Made by a program: the position numbers and the translations under genes. From Paenibacillus sp. FSL H7-0737 (GTDB lineage: Bacteria > Bacillota > Bacilli > Paenibacillales > Paenibacillaceae), in the NCBI RefSeq assembly GCF_000758545.1, contig NZ_CP009279.1, positions 3,100,001 through 3,164,000 on the forward strand: 64,000 bases of DNA. The letters are read 5' to 3'. The notes beneath the pieces are model-generated. The model saw only the letters and a list, made by a program, of their open reading frames with translations, was not told where the DNA came from and did no database searches. Positions 50,600 through 59,784 of the stretch are shown in pieces (position 1 is the stretch's first letter; every line of letters begins with the position of its first letter).

Positions 50600-51697
50600 G
50601 TGTTAGAGAATAAAATGGATCAGCTTAACATCAGTGTTCAAAGAATTTTTGGAGAACAAGAAATAGAAATAGTCGATTTCACATGTGAGGATTTAGATTA
50701 TAAAACACCTAACTTTACAACAGCGGGTATCTTTCATCTTCAGGGTATCGCACTAATTAATAACGAGCAGCTTCCATGGTCAATCATATTAAAAATCATT
50801 AAGTCTGATAGTGCAGAAAAAGAGGATCCAGCACATCACAATTACTGGCGACGAGAAGCCCTAGTCTTTGAATCTAAGATTCTGGATGAGCTTCCGGGCT
50901 CAATCCAAGCTCCTAAGTGTTATCTTGTTGAGGAGCAAGTAGATGGTACCGTATGGTTATGGATGGAACGAATTGAAGGGGAATTTGCACATGCGAAGGA
51001 GCAGTTTGATATTATCGCTGAACGGTTAGGCCGATTTAATGGAGCTTATCTTTCAGGAAAGAACACTCCTAATAACCAATGGATATGTAGAAGCTGGCTT
51101 AGATCATGGACTACCGCAAGTAAAATGTATGCACCTAACCCTGAAGAATATATTCATCAATTACATAGAGACAATGACCGAAGCCTTTGGGCTTGGTTCC
51201 AAGACTTCACGAAGCGGATAGACAGTAACTTGAATGCTCTCCATCGCTTGCCGCGAGTATTAGCCCATCAGGACCTCAGTCAAATGAATATGCTGTTAAC
51301 TCAAAACGGAGAGTTAGTCTTGATAGACTGGCAATTTATGAGCTTATCAGGTTTAGGTGAAGATCTTGGTAAAATGTTTGGCGTAAATATGAGTCTTGGT
51401 GTAATTCCTATCCATCGTTACGAGGAATTTAAAGAGTCTTTATTCCATTCGTATATCAAAGGATTAAAGGCTAGCGGATGGCAAGGGGACGAATCCCTTG
51501 CAAGATATGGTTATTGTTTAAGCACTGCTTTACGTAGTGTCTGGGAAGTGCCACAATACTTTTCTCTAAATGCTCAGCTACAATCTGACCTGTTAAACGC
51601 TAATCTTCAGGAGCGGGTTAATCGGCTAGAGCAAATCATTATTATTCATCAAAAAATGACGCTAGAAGCTGAGACATTGAAATTATGGATAACATAG
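50600..51697 (+). CDS. APH-family phosphotransferase
   Basis: A 365-residue kinase-like protein. The catalytic loop is VLAHQDLSQMNMLL and the metal motif LVLIDWQ. An HHNYWRREALVFES segment matches the alpha-C region. GTG 50600 follows GGGGAGGG with five bases of spacing. It resembles uncharacterised aminoglycoside/choline-kinase-like proteins; a drug substrate is possible but unproven. Confidence 0.8.
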   Translation: MLENKMDQLNISVQRIFGEQEIEIVDFTCEDLDYKTPNFTTAGIFHLQGIALINNEQLPWSIILKIIKSDSAEKEDPAHHNYWRREALVFESKILDELPGSIQAPKCYLVEEQVDGTVWLWMERIEGEFAHAKEQFDIIAERLGRFNGAYLSGKNTPNNQWICRSWLRSWTTASKMYAPNPEEYIHQLHRDNDRSLWAWFQDFTKRIDSNLNALHRLPRVLAHQDLSQMNMLLTQNGELVLIDWQFMSLSGLGEDLGKMFGVNMSLGVIPIHRYEEFKESLFHSYIKGLKASGWQGDESLARYGYCLSTALRSVWEVPQYFSLNAQLQSDLLNANLQERVNRLEQIIIIHQKMTLEAETLKLWIT

Positions 51698-51719
51698 TTC
51701 TTAATTCTCATTAGATATG

Positions 51720-51752
51720 AAAAAGGAGCCCCTATTAAAGGAGCTCCTTTTT
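51720..51752. terminator. bidirectional terminator
   Basis: AAAAAGGAGC pairs with GCTCCTTTTT between convergent genes. Confidence 0.85.
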
Positions 51753-51753
51753 G

Positions 51754-53421
51754 CTACACCTCAATAATGATGGGGAGAATCATTGGACGTCGTTTCGTTT
51801 TTTCGTACAGGAATCTACTTAGGGTCTCCTTGATGGTCTGCTTGATGATATTCCACTCGCCTAGGTCAGCCTCACTCATCTTTTGAAGGGTGGAGGTTAC
51901 AAGCTTGTTGATCTCCTCCATTAAAGTTTCTGAGTTACGGACATAGATGAATCCTCTGGATATGGTATCCGGCTCGTTTAATAAACGTCCATCTTCTTGG
52001 CTTAATGTAATCACTGTAATCAAAATACCGTCTGCTGACAGCTGGCGACGATCGCGAAGAACGACATTACCAATATCTCCAATCCCAAGGCCATCCACTA
52101 GGGTTTGTCCAGCTGCCACTCGGCCAGATTGGCGGACGACACCTGATGATGACTCGACGATATCTCCATTTTTTAGAATAAAGATATTATTGGGGTTAAC
52201 ACCAACTGCCTCTGCTAACAAGCTGTGATGATGTAGCATACGGTATTCACCATGAATCGGTATGAAATATTCAGGTTTCATCAAGGTTAACATTAACTTA
52301 AGCTCTTCTTGGCTTGCATGCCCAGATACATGAAGCTCGCTGCGTGATCCATAGATGACTTTAGCGCCCAGCACGTATAAATTATCGACGATTCTAGATA
52401 CATTGCGTTCATTCCCGGGAATGGGATTAGCTGCTATCAGAACGGTATCTCCTGCCTGGATTTCCATCTGCCTATGACTTGCGTTAGCCAGTCGCGATAA
52501 CGCAGCCATGGGCTCTCCTTGACTGCCTGTACATAATACAGTTACTTGCTCTGGAGGGAGTTTGGCAGCTTCTGTAGGCTCGATCAGCATGTTATCTGGA
52601 ATGCTCAAGTACCCGAGTTCCTGGGCTACTCGGACAACATTAACCATACTTCTGCCAAGTAAGGTTAATCTACGATCGGTTAAACGAGCAGCTTCAATGA
52701 TCTGTTGTAGACGGTGTACATTTGAAGCAAAGGTAGAGATAAAGATTCTACGGTCAGCTTTCATGAATGCTTCTTCTATATGAGCGCCAACGAGTTTTTC
52801 AGAGGGGGTGAAGCCTGGGCGTTCTGCATTGGTACTCTCTGAGAGCAGGAACTTTACACCATTTTTACCGATGTCAGCCATTTTATGTATGTCTGGATAC
52901 TGCTTATTAACAGGGGTCATGTCAAATTTGAAATCCCCTGTATGAACAACGGTCCCTTCTGGGGTGTCGAATACAACACCAAGGCAATCCGGAATACTAT
53001 GATTGGTATTAAAGAACGTTGTAGTAATCGCTCCTAGCTGTAAAGTAGACTCAGAATCAATGACATGAAGCTTGGTCTGACGTAATATTCCGTGTTCCCT
53101 CAGTTTATTTTCAATTAGACCTAAGGTTAACCGAGATGCGTAGATCGGAAGATTTAATTGTTTGAGTAGATACGGAATTCCTCCAATATGATCCTCATGT
53201 CCATGTGTAACTACTAATGCTCGAATCTTATCAAGATTACTTAATAAATACGTAACATCAGGAATAATGAGGTCAATCCCCAGTAGACTTTCGTCTGGAA
53301 ATTTAGAACCGCAATCAATGACAATAATATCATCTGCATATTGCAGGAAATACATATTCTTACCAATTTCATTCACACCGCCTAATGCTGCAATCCAGAG
53401 CTGCTTTGCTGCCACTTTCAT
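51754..53421 (-). CDS. rnj: ribonuclease J
   Basis: A 555-residue beta-CASP metallo-beta-lactamase nuclease. The metal motif is His73-x-His75-x-Asp77-His78 (THGHEDHIGG), followed by HTGDFKFD, CTGSQGEPMAAL and HVSGHASQEE. The C-terminal domain ends in KRRPMILPIIIEV as in RNase J1. All catalytic residues are present, favouring J1-like 5' exonuclease/endonuclease activity in mRNA decay and rRNA maturation. ATG 53421 follows GGAGGG. A second RNase J elsewhere in the genome is expected but cannot be seen here. Confidence 0.95.
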   Translation of the reverse strand: MKVAAKQLWIAALGGVNEIGKNMYFLQYADDIIVIDCGSKFPDESLLGIDLIIPDVTYLLSNLDKIRALVVTHGHEDHIGGIPYLLKQLNLPIYASRLTLGLIENKLREHGILRQTKLHVIDSESTLQLGAITTTFFNTNHSIPDCLGVVFDTPEGTVVHTGDFKFDMTPVNKQYPDIHKMADIGKNGVKFLLSESTNAERPGFTPSEKLVGAHIEEAFMKADRRIFISTFASNVHRLQQIIEAARLTDRRLTLLGRSMVNVVRVAQELGYLSIPDNMLIEPTEAAKLPPEQVTVLCTGSQGEPMAALSRLANASHRQMEIQAGDTVLIAANPIPGNERNVSRIVDNLYVLGAKVIYGSRSELHVSGHASQEELKLMLTLMKPEYFIPIHGEYRMLHHHSLLAEAVGVNPNNIFILKNGDIVESSSGVVRQSGRVAAGQTLVDGLGIGDIGNVVLRDRRQLSADGILITVITLSQEDGRLLNEPDTISRGFIYVRNSETLMEEINKLVTSTLQKMSEADLGEWNIIKQTIKETLSRFLYEKTKRRPMILPIIIEV

Positions 53422-53546
53422 TAAAGTCCCTCCTTTTATAAATTCACCTATATTATGTATGAAATCCCTTATAATTATCCTTTCATTGAGGTGGTACAAT
53501 AGTATAACAATAGATTGATATTCAAAAGTTAGGGGACAGATTGATC

Positions 53547-54023
53547 ATGAACATCAGAAGAATACAAATGAAGGATAATTATGCAATCGAACAGATTATT
53601 AGGAACTGCCTGATTGAGTTTGGCGGGAATAGGGCAGGGCTTGCGTGGGAAGATGACAGCCTGCATCATTTATATGAGTATTACAATCATAGTGATAATC
53701 AGGCCTATTGGGTTGTAGAAGAAGATGGAAATATATTGGGCGGGTGTGGCATTGCGCCTTTCGGCAATGAGGGCGACATATGTGAGTTGCAAAAAATGTA
53801 CTTATCTCAGTCTGTTAGAGGTAGAGGGATATCTTCCGAACTCTTAAATACGGCTCTGGATTTTGCCAAGCTATATTACAACAAATGTTATTTGGAGACA
53901 TTACAGAACATGCATGCGGCTAACCGTTTTTATATGAAAAACGGCTTCGAACTTTTAGATGCCCCATTAGCTGGCTCAGAGCATTTCGCATGTGATGCTT
54001 GGTATATTAAAGAGTTAATTTAA
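53547..54023 (+). CDS. GNAT family acetyltransferase
   Basis: A 158-residue GNAT protein. The acetyl-CoA motif is LQKMYLSQSVRGRGISSELL, followed by NMHAANRFYMKNGF. ATG 53547 follows AGGGGACA. It is divergent from RNase J. The substrate is unknown. Confidence 0.85.
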   Translation: MNIRRIQMKDNYAIEQIIRNCLIEFGGNRAGLAWEDDSLHHLYEYYNHSDNQAYWVVEEDGNILGGCGIAPFGNEGDICELQKMYLSQSVRGRGISSELLNTALDFAKLYYNKCYLETLQNMHAANRFYMKNGFELLDAPLAGSEHFACDAWYIKELI

Positions 54024-54034
54024 TTATGGTTTAG

Positions 54035-54062
54035 TAAGCCTGGATTAGCAGGCTTATTTTTT
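54035..54062 (+). terminator. terminator after the GNAT gene
   Basis: TAAGCCTG pairs with CAGGCTTA, followed by TTTTTTA. Confidence 0.85.
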
Positions 54063-54064
54063 AT

Positions 54065-54094
54065 TTGACATTAAAACCGTCCAGACGGTATAGT
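54065..54094 (+). promoter_or_regulatory. promoter and TetR operator of the SMR operon
   Basis: A perfect TTGACA, an 18-bp spacer, then TATAGT. The spacer holds ACCGTC-CA-GACGGT (54076-54089), a perfect 6+6 inverted repeat. The position predicts autorepression of the TetR-SMR-SMR operon. Confidence 0.75.
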
Positions 54095-54114
54095 AAATAT
54101 TAGGGGTGATCAAT

Positions 54115-54648
54115 GTGAACAGTAATTCTAAACGTAAAACTATTTTATTGGCGGCTTCCACAGTTGTTAAAAATAATGGAGTAGAGAAGCTTACGCTTGA
54201 AGCTGTGGCTAAAGAAGCCGGGGTCAGTAAGGGCGGGCTACTGCACCATTTTCCAAATAAAGAAGCTTTGATCATAGGGATGGTCGAAGATCTAACGAAC
54301 CATTTTTTTACCAATGTTCAAGATAGAGCAATGAGCGAAACGGTTGAAAAAGGAAAGTGGAGTCGTGCTATTACTAAAGCCATGGATGATGATATTAAAG
54401 AGGGCAAAGAGATTGGTACCGCGCTTCTCGCTGCTCTTTTCACAAATCCAGATATTCTTAACAAATTTCAAAGTCAATATGCAACATGGCAACAAAACAT
54501 AGAGAACGATGGCATTGATCCTGTACGCTCCACTATCATTAGGTTGGCAGCAGATGGGTTATGGTATTCCGAAATGTTCGGATTAGGTGTGTTAGATGAT
54601 GAATTACGCACGAAAGTCATTCAAGAATTGATAAATATGACGAAGTAA
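54115..54648 (+). CDS. TetR/AcrR family regulator of the SMR pair
   Basis: A 177-residue TetR protein. The helix-turn-helix lies at about 8-55 (AVAKEAGVSKGGLLHHFPNKEAL). The GTG at 54115 is chosen for spacing from TAGGGGTGA; GTG 54106 overlaps that site. It sits 13 bases before the first SMR gene in the same operon and has an operator in its promoter. It probably derepresses efflux when it binds a cationic drug. Confidence 0.9.
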   Translation: MNSNSKRKTILLAASTVVKNNGVEKLTLEAVAKEAGVSKGGLLHHFPNKEALIIGMVEDLTNHFFTNVQDRAMSETVEKGKWSRAITKAMDDDIKEGKEIGTALLAALFTNPDILNKFQSQYATWQQNIENDGIDPVRSTIIRLAADGLWYSEMFGLGVLDDELRTKVIQELINMTK

Positions 54649-54661
54649 GGAGAGGTTATCT

Positions 54662-54988
54662 TTGAATTCATATGTATTACTTGCAACAGCGATCATCTGT
54701 GAGGTATTTGGCAGTTCAATGCTAAAAGTGTCTAACGGGTTTAAAAGGGTATTCCCATCCATTGGCGTGATCCTTGGTATGGGCTTAGCATTTTACAGTC
54801 TTTCTTTAGCGTTAAAAACAATTCCATTAGGTACAGCTTATGCGATTTGGTCAGGGGTGGGCACAGCTTTGACAGCTATAATTGGCGTAGTTATTTATAA
54901 GGAGAATTTTAATCGTAAGAAATTACTAGGTCTACTACTTATTATTGGTGGTGTAATCATTATGAAGCTCTCAGGTGGGGCTCATTAG
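54662..54988 (+). CDS. small multidrug resistance (SMR) subunit 1
   Basis: A 108-residue, four-helix SMR protein. The essential membrane glutamate is in IICEVFGSSMLK (about residue 14), and the SMR signature is in AYAIWSGVGTALTAIIG. It starts with TTG behind AAGGAGAGG. It is likely to pair with the next gene, as in EbrAB or YkkCD, for proton-driven export of cationic compounds. Confidence 0.9.
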   Translation: MNSYVLLATAIICEVFGSSMLKVSNGFKRVFPSIGVILGMGLAFYSLSLALKTIPLGTAYAIWSGVGTALTAIIGVVIYKENFNRKKLLGLLLIIGGVIIMKLSGGAH

Positions 54989-55005
54989 AATTTGGAGGCT
55001 GCAGC

Positions 55006-55356
55006 ATGAAAAGAAATGTAGGATATATTGCTCTAAGTATAGCGATTGCTAGCGAAGTCGTAGGTACTACTATGTTGAAAATGTCAGAAGGATTCACGCA
55101 ATTACTCCCTTCTATAGGGGTTATTATTGGTTTTATTATTGCTTTTTATAGTTTATCCATAAGCCTTAGAGAATTACCGTTAAGCTTAGCTTATGCGATT
55201 TGGTCGGGTGTAGGTACTGTTCTAACTGCAATTGTGGGTATTGTTGTGTGGGGAGATCCATTTGGTATTCTTACTTTTGCCGGAATAGTATTAATAGTAG
55301 GAGGAGTGGTATTATTAAACTCTCCTGCCAAAGGTGAAGACAAAGTACGGGCCTGA
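55006..55356 (+). CDS. small multidrug resistance (SMR) subunit 2
   Basis: A 116-residue SMR protein. The conserved Glu is in AIASEVVGTTMLK, and AYAIWSGVGTVLTAIVG is present. It follows the first subunit after 17 bases with GGAGG. The two subunits differ in loop charges, as expected for a dual-topology heterodimer. Confidence 0.9.
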   Translation: MKRNVGYIALSIAIASEVVGTTMLKMSEGFTQLLPSIGVIIGFIIAFYSLSISLRELPLSLAYAIWSGVGTVLTAIVGIVVWGDPFGILTFAGIVLIVGGVVLLNSPAKGEDKVRA

Positions 55357-55375
55357 TAAATCAGGCTCTTTTTTT
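55351..55375 (+). terminator. terminator of the SMR operon
   Basis: GCCTGA, loop TAAA, TCAGGC, then TC and a run of T; it overlaps the stop codon. Confidence 0.75.
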
Positions 55376-55549
55376 ATTTTTAAACGGATGTCATAGATTC
55401 CATAAATCGCATAGTTTCGCGATAATGGTATCACTTACCTTTTCCGTAGAATTACATCTTATAGTTTGAGCTACTATTTATCTATAATGAGTGTGTCTGA
55501 AAGTGAAGGGAGGGTGTGGTTCTTTTTAATGTGCTCTGGATGATCTCTA

Positions 55550-55564
55550 TTGAAAACGCTACCA
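55550..55564 (+). promoter_or_regulatory. cre site (CcpA) upstream of the GH87 gene
   Basis: TTGAAAACGCTACCA matches the consensus WTGNAANCGNWNNCW at every fixed position. It lies 62 bases downstream of a TATAAT (55483-55488), where bound CcpA would block elongation. Confidence 0.65.
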
Positions 55565-55631
55565 TTTGAGCACTCTGATAGGTTCGTGAATTTTTGAGAA
55601 TCTAACATATTTAAGGAGGATTAAAATTAAA

Positions 55632-58600
55632 ATGCGTAACAAGTATGTTGTATGGTCGCTGGTAGTATCCATGCTGATTTCAAGTTTATTCTTGGCTGCG
55701 GGCCCACTTAATTTTGTTTCAGCCTCCGGAGGACCAAACCTGACACTCGGCAAAAATGTAACTGCGAGCGGTCAATCACAAACTTATAGTCCTGACAATG
55801 TTAAAGACAGTAATCAAAGCACGTATTGGGAAAGCACGAATAATGCATTCCCACAATGGATTCAAGTCGATTTAGGTGCAAATACGAATATTGATCAAAT
55901 CGTTCTAAAGCTCCCTTCTGGCTGGGAGACGCGGACGCAAACATTGGCTGTTCAAGGTAGCACAAACGGTTCGACATTCACGAATATTGTAGGTTCTGCA
56001 AATTATGAATTCAATCCATCAGTGGCAGGGAACAGTGTTACCATCGACTTTGCCTCAATCAGTACGCGTTATGTTCGTCTGAATGTAACGAGCAACACAG
56101 GTTGGCCGGCAGCTCAGCTCTCTGAATTCGAGATTTACGGCGCTAGTGGCCCTATTGCTACTCCAACTCCATCGCCTTCCGGCACTTATGAAGCTGAATC
56201 TGCTTCACTGTCTGGAGGAGCTAAAGTGAACACGGATCATGCCGGTTACTCCGGCGCGGGATTCGTGGATGGATATTTGACACAAGGTGCAACAACGACA
56301 TTCACGGTTAACGTGCCAGCAGCAGGTAGTCGTGAGGTGACATTGAAATACGCTAATGCAAGTGGCAGTGCAAAGACAATAAGTGTCTATGTCAATGGTG
56401 CTAAAATTGGCCAGACCTCATTATCTAACTTACCAAATTGGGATTTATGGAGCACTAAAGTAGAAGTTCTTAATCTAAATGCGGGTAACAACACCATCGC
56501 ATATAAATATGATGCTGGTGATTCTGGCAATGTTAACCTTGACCAAATCACTGTAGCGTCGACGACAACAACACCACCTGCAACACCTACTCCGACACCG
56601 ACAGCCACACCAACACCAACACCAACACCAACACCAACACCAACACCAACACCAACACCAACACCAACACCGACGGTCACACCAACGCCAACAACCACAC
56701 CAACGCCAACAACCACACCAACACCTGCTCCTGGGAGTAATATTGCTGTCGGCAAGACGATTACCGCTTCTTCCAGTACACAAACGTTCGTAGCAACAAA
56801 TGCGAACGATAATGACACAAGCACGTACTGGGAAGGTGGCAGCAATCCAAGTTCGCTCACCCTCGACTTAGGGGCGAACCACAACATTACGTCAATCGTT
56901 TTGAAGCTGAATCCAGCCTCTGCATGGAGTACTCGCACACAAACGATTCAGGTGCTCGGTCACAATCAAGACACGACTACCTTCGGTAATTTGGTATCGG
57001 CTCAATCCTATACGTTTAATCCAGCTTCGGGCAACACAGTAACCATCCCGGTTACGGCAACGGTTAAACGTCTGCAGTTGAATATCACTTCGAACTCTGG
57101 TGCCCCTGCTGGGCAAATCGCGGAGTTTCAAGTATTCGGTACACCAGGGGCGAACCCTGATCTAATGATAACGGGTATGTCCTGGTCACCTACTACTCCT
57201 GTCGAGACAAGTGCAATTACATTAAATGCAGTTGTTAAGAACAACGGTAATGCTAGCTCCGCAGCAACCACTGTCAACTTTTACTTAAACAATGAGCTCG
57301 TTGGATCTGCTCCAGTAGGTTTATTAACTGCAGGCGCATCAACAACAGCCTCAATGACATTAAACGCTGGAGCCAAAACCGCTGCGACCTATGCTCTCAG
57401 CGCTAAAGTAGATGAGAACAATGTGATTATCGAGCAGAACGAAGGGAATAACAGCTATACGAACGGGGCATCTCTTGTTATCGCTCCAGTCTCCAGCTCT
57501 GACTTAGTTGGTGTGACTACCTGGACACCAAGTAATCCAGTGGCTAATAGTACAGTAGCTTTTACCGTAAATCTCAAGAATCAAGGAACCATTGCTTCTG
57601 CAAGCGGTTCTCATGGTGTTACTGTAGCTCTTAAAAACTCAGCAGGTACCACGATTCAAACATTTAATGGATCCTATTCCGGGACCCTTGCTGCTGGAGC
57701 TTCCGTTAACGTCACGATTCCAGGGACATGGACAGCAGTCAACGGTAATTACACTATAACCACTACTGTTGAAGTGGATGCTAATGAGGTAACAGCGAAG
57801 CAATCAAACAATATAAGCACAACTAATCTGGTGGTCTATGCCCTACGTGGTGCAAGCATGCCTTATAGTCGGTATGATACCGAAGATGCTACTCTCGGTG
57901 GTGGAGCTACGTTGAAATCAGCACCTACGTTTGATCAAGCACTAATTGCTTCAGAAGCATCTGGTCAGCGTTATGTAGCACTTCCTTCAAACGGCTCGAA
58001 CGTGGGATGGACAGTCAGACAAGGACAAGGCGGCGCGGGTGTAACTATGAGATTTACTATGCCTGACTCTTCGGATGGTATGGGACTGAATGGTTCACTT
58101 GACGTGTATGTGAATGGAGTAAAAGTCAAAACGGTATCGTTGACATCCTACTACAGCTGGCAGTATTTTTCGGGCGATATGCCTGGTGATACTCCTAGTG
58201 CTGGGCGTCCGCTCTTCCGATTTGACGAAGTCCACTGGAAATTGGATACTCCTCTCCAGCCTGGAGATATCATCCGTATTCAGAAGAACAATGGAGATAG
58301 CTTGGAATATGGTGTTGATTTCCTCGAAATCGAACCCGTTCCTACTGCAGTCGCTCGTCCGGCGAACTCCGTGTCAGTGACAGATTATGGTGCTGTAGCA
58401 AATGATGGTCAGGATGACCTTGCAGCTTTTAAAGCAACGGTGAATGCAGCTGTTGCAGGTGGTAAGAGCATGTATATTCCTGCCGGAACATTTAATCTTA
58501 GCAGCATGTGGGAAATTGGCTCTGCCAGCAATATGATTAACAACTTTACGGTGACGGGTGCTGGAATCTGGCATACGAACCTCCAGTTTACTAATCCTAA

Positions 58601-59549
58601 TGCGGCGGGAGGCGGTATTTCACTCCGTATTAGCGGCAAGCTAGATTTTAGTAATATTTACATGAATTCGAATTTGCGATCCCGTTATGGACAAAATGCA
58701 ATTTATAAAGGATTTATGGATAACTTTGGTACTAATTCAATTATCCATGATGTCTGGGTAGAACATTTTGAATGTGGTATGTGGGTAGGCGACTATGCTC
58801 ATACACCTGCTATTTATGCCAGTGGGCTTGTGGTTGAAAACAGCCGGATTCGGAACAATCTTGCCGATGGTATCAACTACTCCCAAGGCACTAGCAATTC
58901 GATTGTTCGAAACACCAACGTAAGAAATAACGGTGACGATGGTCTTGCAGTATGGACTAGTAACACCAATGGTGCTCCGGCGGGTGTAAATAACACATTC
59001 TCCTACAACACGATTGAGAATAACTGGCGTGCTGCAGCCATAGCATTCTTTGGAGGCGGCGGTCATAAGGCAGATCACAACTACATCATCGACACTGTAG
59101 GTGGTTCTGGTATTCGTATGAACACCGTTTTCCCTGGTTACCATTTCCAGAATAATGCGGGCATTGTTTTCTCAGATACTACGATTATCACAAGTGGTAC
59201 CAGTAAAGATCTGTATGGTGGAGAACGTGGAGCCATCGATTTAGAGGCATCGAATGATGCCATCAAGAACGTCACCTTTACCAACATCGATATCATCAAT
59301 ACACAACGCGATGCAATCCAGTTCGGTTATGGTGGTGGATTTGAGAATATCGTGTTTAACAACATCAATATTAATGGTACTGGGCTTGATGGTATTACTA
59401 CTTCACGTTTCTCTGGGCCACATCAGGGTTCGGCAATCTATACCTACACAGGCAATGGTTCAGCAACGTTTAACAACCTGACGACTACGAATATCGCTAA
59501 CCCCAACCTGAATTATATTCAGAGCGGTTTTAATCTGACGATTCATTAA
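55632..59549 (+). CDS. multidomain GH87 alpha-1,3-glucanase (mutanase/mycodextranase)
   Basis: A 1305-residue secreted enzyme. Order: signal peptide about 1-31; discoidin/F5-8C domain 35-171; CBM6/35-like 183-310; Thr-Pro linker 311-369; second discoidin 370-505; two CARDB domains about 510-735; a CBM-like domain 745-905; GH87 beta-helix catalytic domain about 911-1305. Acidic candidates for catalysis are Asp1079 and Asp1102-Asp1103 (NNGDDGLAVW). The architecture resembles Paenibacillus alpha-1,3-glucanases. It degrades alpha-1,3-glucan of fungal walls or dental-type mutan. AAGGAGGA lies 11 bases before the ATG. The cre site predicts glucose repression. Confidence 0.9.
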   Translation: MRNKYVVWSLVVSMLISSLFLAAGPLNFVSASGGPNLTLGKNVTASGQSQTYSPDNVKDSNQSTYWESTNNAFPQWIQVDLGANTNIDQIVLKLPSGWETRTQTLAVQGSTNGSTFTNIVGSANYEFNPSVAGNSVTIDFASISTRYVRLNVTSNTGWPAAQLSEFEIYGASGPIATPTPSPSGTYEAESASLSGGAKVNTDHAGYSGAGFVDGYLTQGATTTFTVNVPAAGSREVTLKYANASGSAKTISVYVNGAKIGQTSLSNLPNWDLWSTKVEVLNLNAGNNTIAYKYDAGDSGNVNLDQITVASTTTTPPATPTPTPTATPTPTPTPTPTPTPTPTPTPTPTVTPTPTTTPTPTTTPTPAPGSNIAVGKTITASSSTQTFVATNANDNDTSTYWEGGSNPSSLTLDLGANHNITSIVLKLNPASAWSTRTQTIQVLGHNQDTTTFGNLVSAQSYTFNPASGNTVTIPVTATVKRLQLNITSNSGAPAGQIAEFQVFGTPGANPDLMITGMSWSPTTPVETSAITLNAVVKNNGNASSAATTVNFYLNNELVGSAPVGLLTAGASTTASMTLNAGAKTAATYALSAKVDENNVIIEQNEGNNSYTNGASLVIAPVSSSDLVGVTTWTPSNPVANSTVAFTVNLKNQGTIASASGSHGVTVALKNSAGTTIQTFNGSYSGTLAAGASVNVTIPGTWTAVNGNYTITTTVEVDANEVTAKQSNNISTTNLVVYALRGASMPYSRYDTEDATLGGGATLKSAPTFDQALIASEASGQRYVALPSNGSNVGWTVRQGQGGAGVTMRFTMPDSSDGMGLNGSLDVYVNGVKVKTVSLTSYYSWQYFSGDMPGDTPSAGRPLFRFDEVHWKLDTPLQPGDIIRIQKNNGDSLEYGVDFLEIEPVPTAVARPANSVSVTDYGAVANDGQDDLAAFKATVNAAVAGGKSMYIPAGTFNLSSMWEIGSASNMINNFTVTGAGIWHTNLQFTNPNAAGGGISLRISGKLDFSNIYMNSNLRSRYGQNAIYKGFMDNFGTNSIIHDVWVEHFECGMWVGDYAHTPAIYASGLVVENSRIRNNLADGINYSQGTSNSIVRNTNVRNNGDDGLAVWTSNTNGAPAGVNNTFSYNTIENNWRAAAIAFFGGGGHKADHNYIIDTVGGSGIRMNTVFPGYHFQNNAGIVFSDTTIITSGTSKDLYGGERGAIDLEASNDAIKNVTFTNIDIINTQRDAIQFGYGGGFENIVFNNININGTGLDGITTSRFSGPHQGSAIYTYTGNGSATFNNLTTTNIANPNLNYIQSGFNLTIH
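56576..56730. repeat. ACACCA-type microsatellite encoding the Thr-Pro linker
   Basis: Imperfect 6-bp repeats (ACACCA and variants) encode alternating Thr and Pro. The core is near-perfect, so the length is likely to vary between strains. Confidence 0.9.
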
Positions 59550-59561
59550 GCGTTAGTGTGA

Positions 59562-59594
59562 GGGAGGAGTTCTTCGGAACTTTTCCCTTTTTTC
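59562..59594 (+). terminator. terminator after the GH87 gene
   Basis: GGGAGGAGTTC pairs with GAACTTTTCCC (G-T pairs) around a TTCG tetraloop, then TTTTTT. The rest of the gap to 59784 shows no other feature. Confidence 0.85.
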
Positions 59595-59784
59595 TTATAT
59601 TGTGGATAGTAAAAATTTAAAACTTCAGAGAAGGATATTGACTTGATGAACAAGAAATAAATGGTAGGATATAGTATTTATCTCATAAGAAATAAATTTT
59701 TAAAAATGTGTCGATTTCATCATCTTCCGTTCGTCGTTTAAATAGAAGTCCGGATATCAGACGTTAAAGCGAAGGAGAGATGAA

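Noticed and set aside
56576..56730. CRISPR-like short repeat run
   Set aside because: The repeats are 6 bp without spacers and encode an in-frame Thr-Pro linker.
56387..56938. Long minus-strand frame rich in Gly-Val
   Set aside because: It is the antisense of the Thr-Pro microsatellite; low-complexity shadow.
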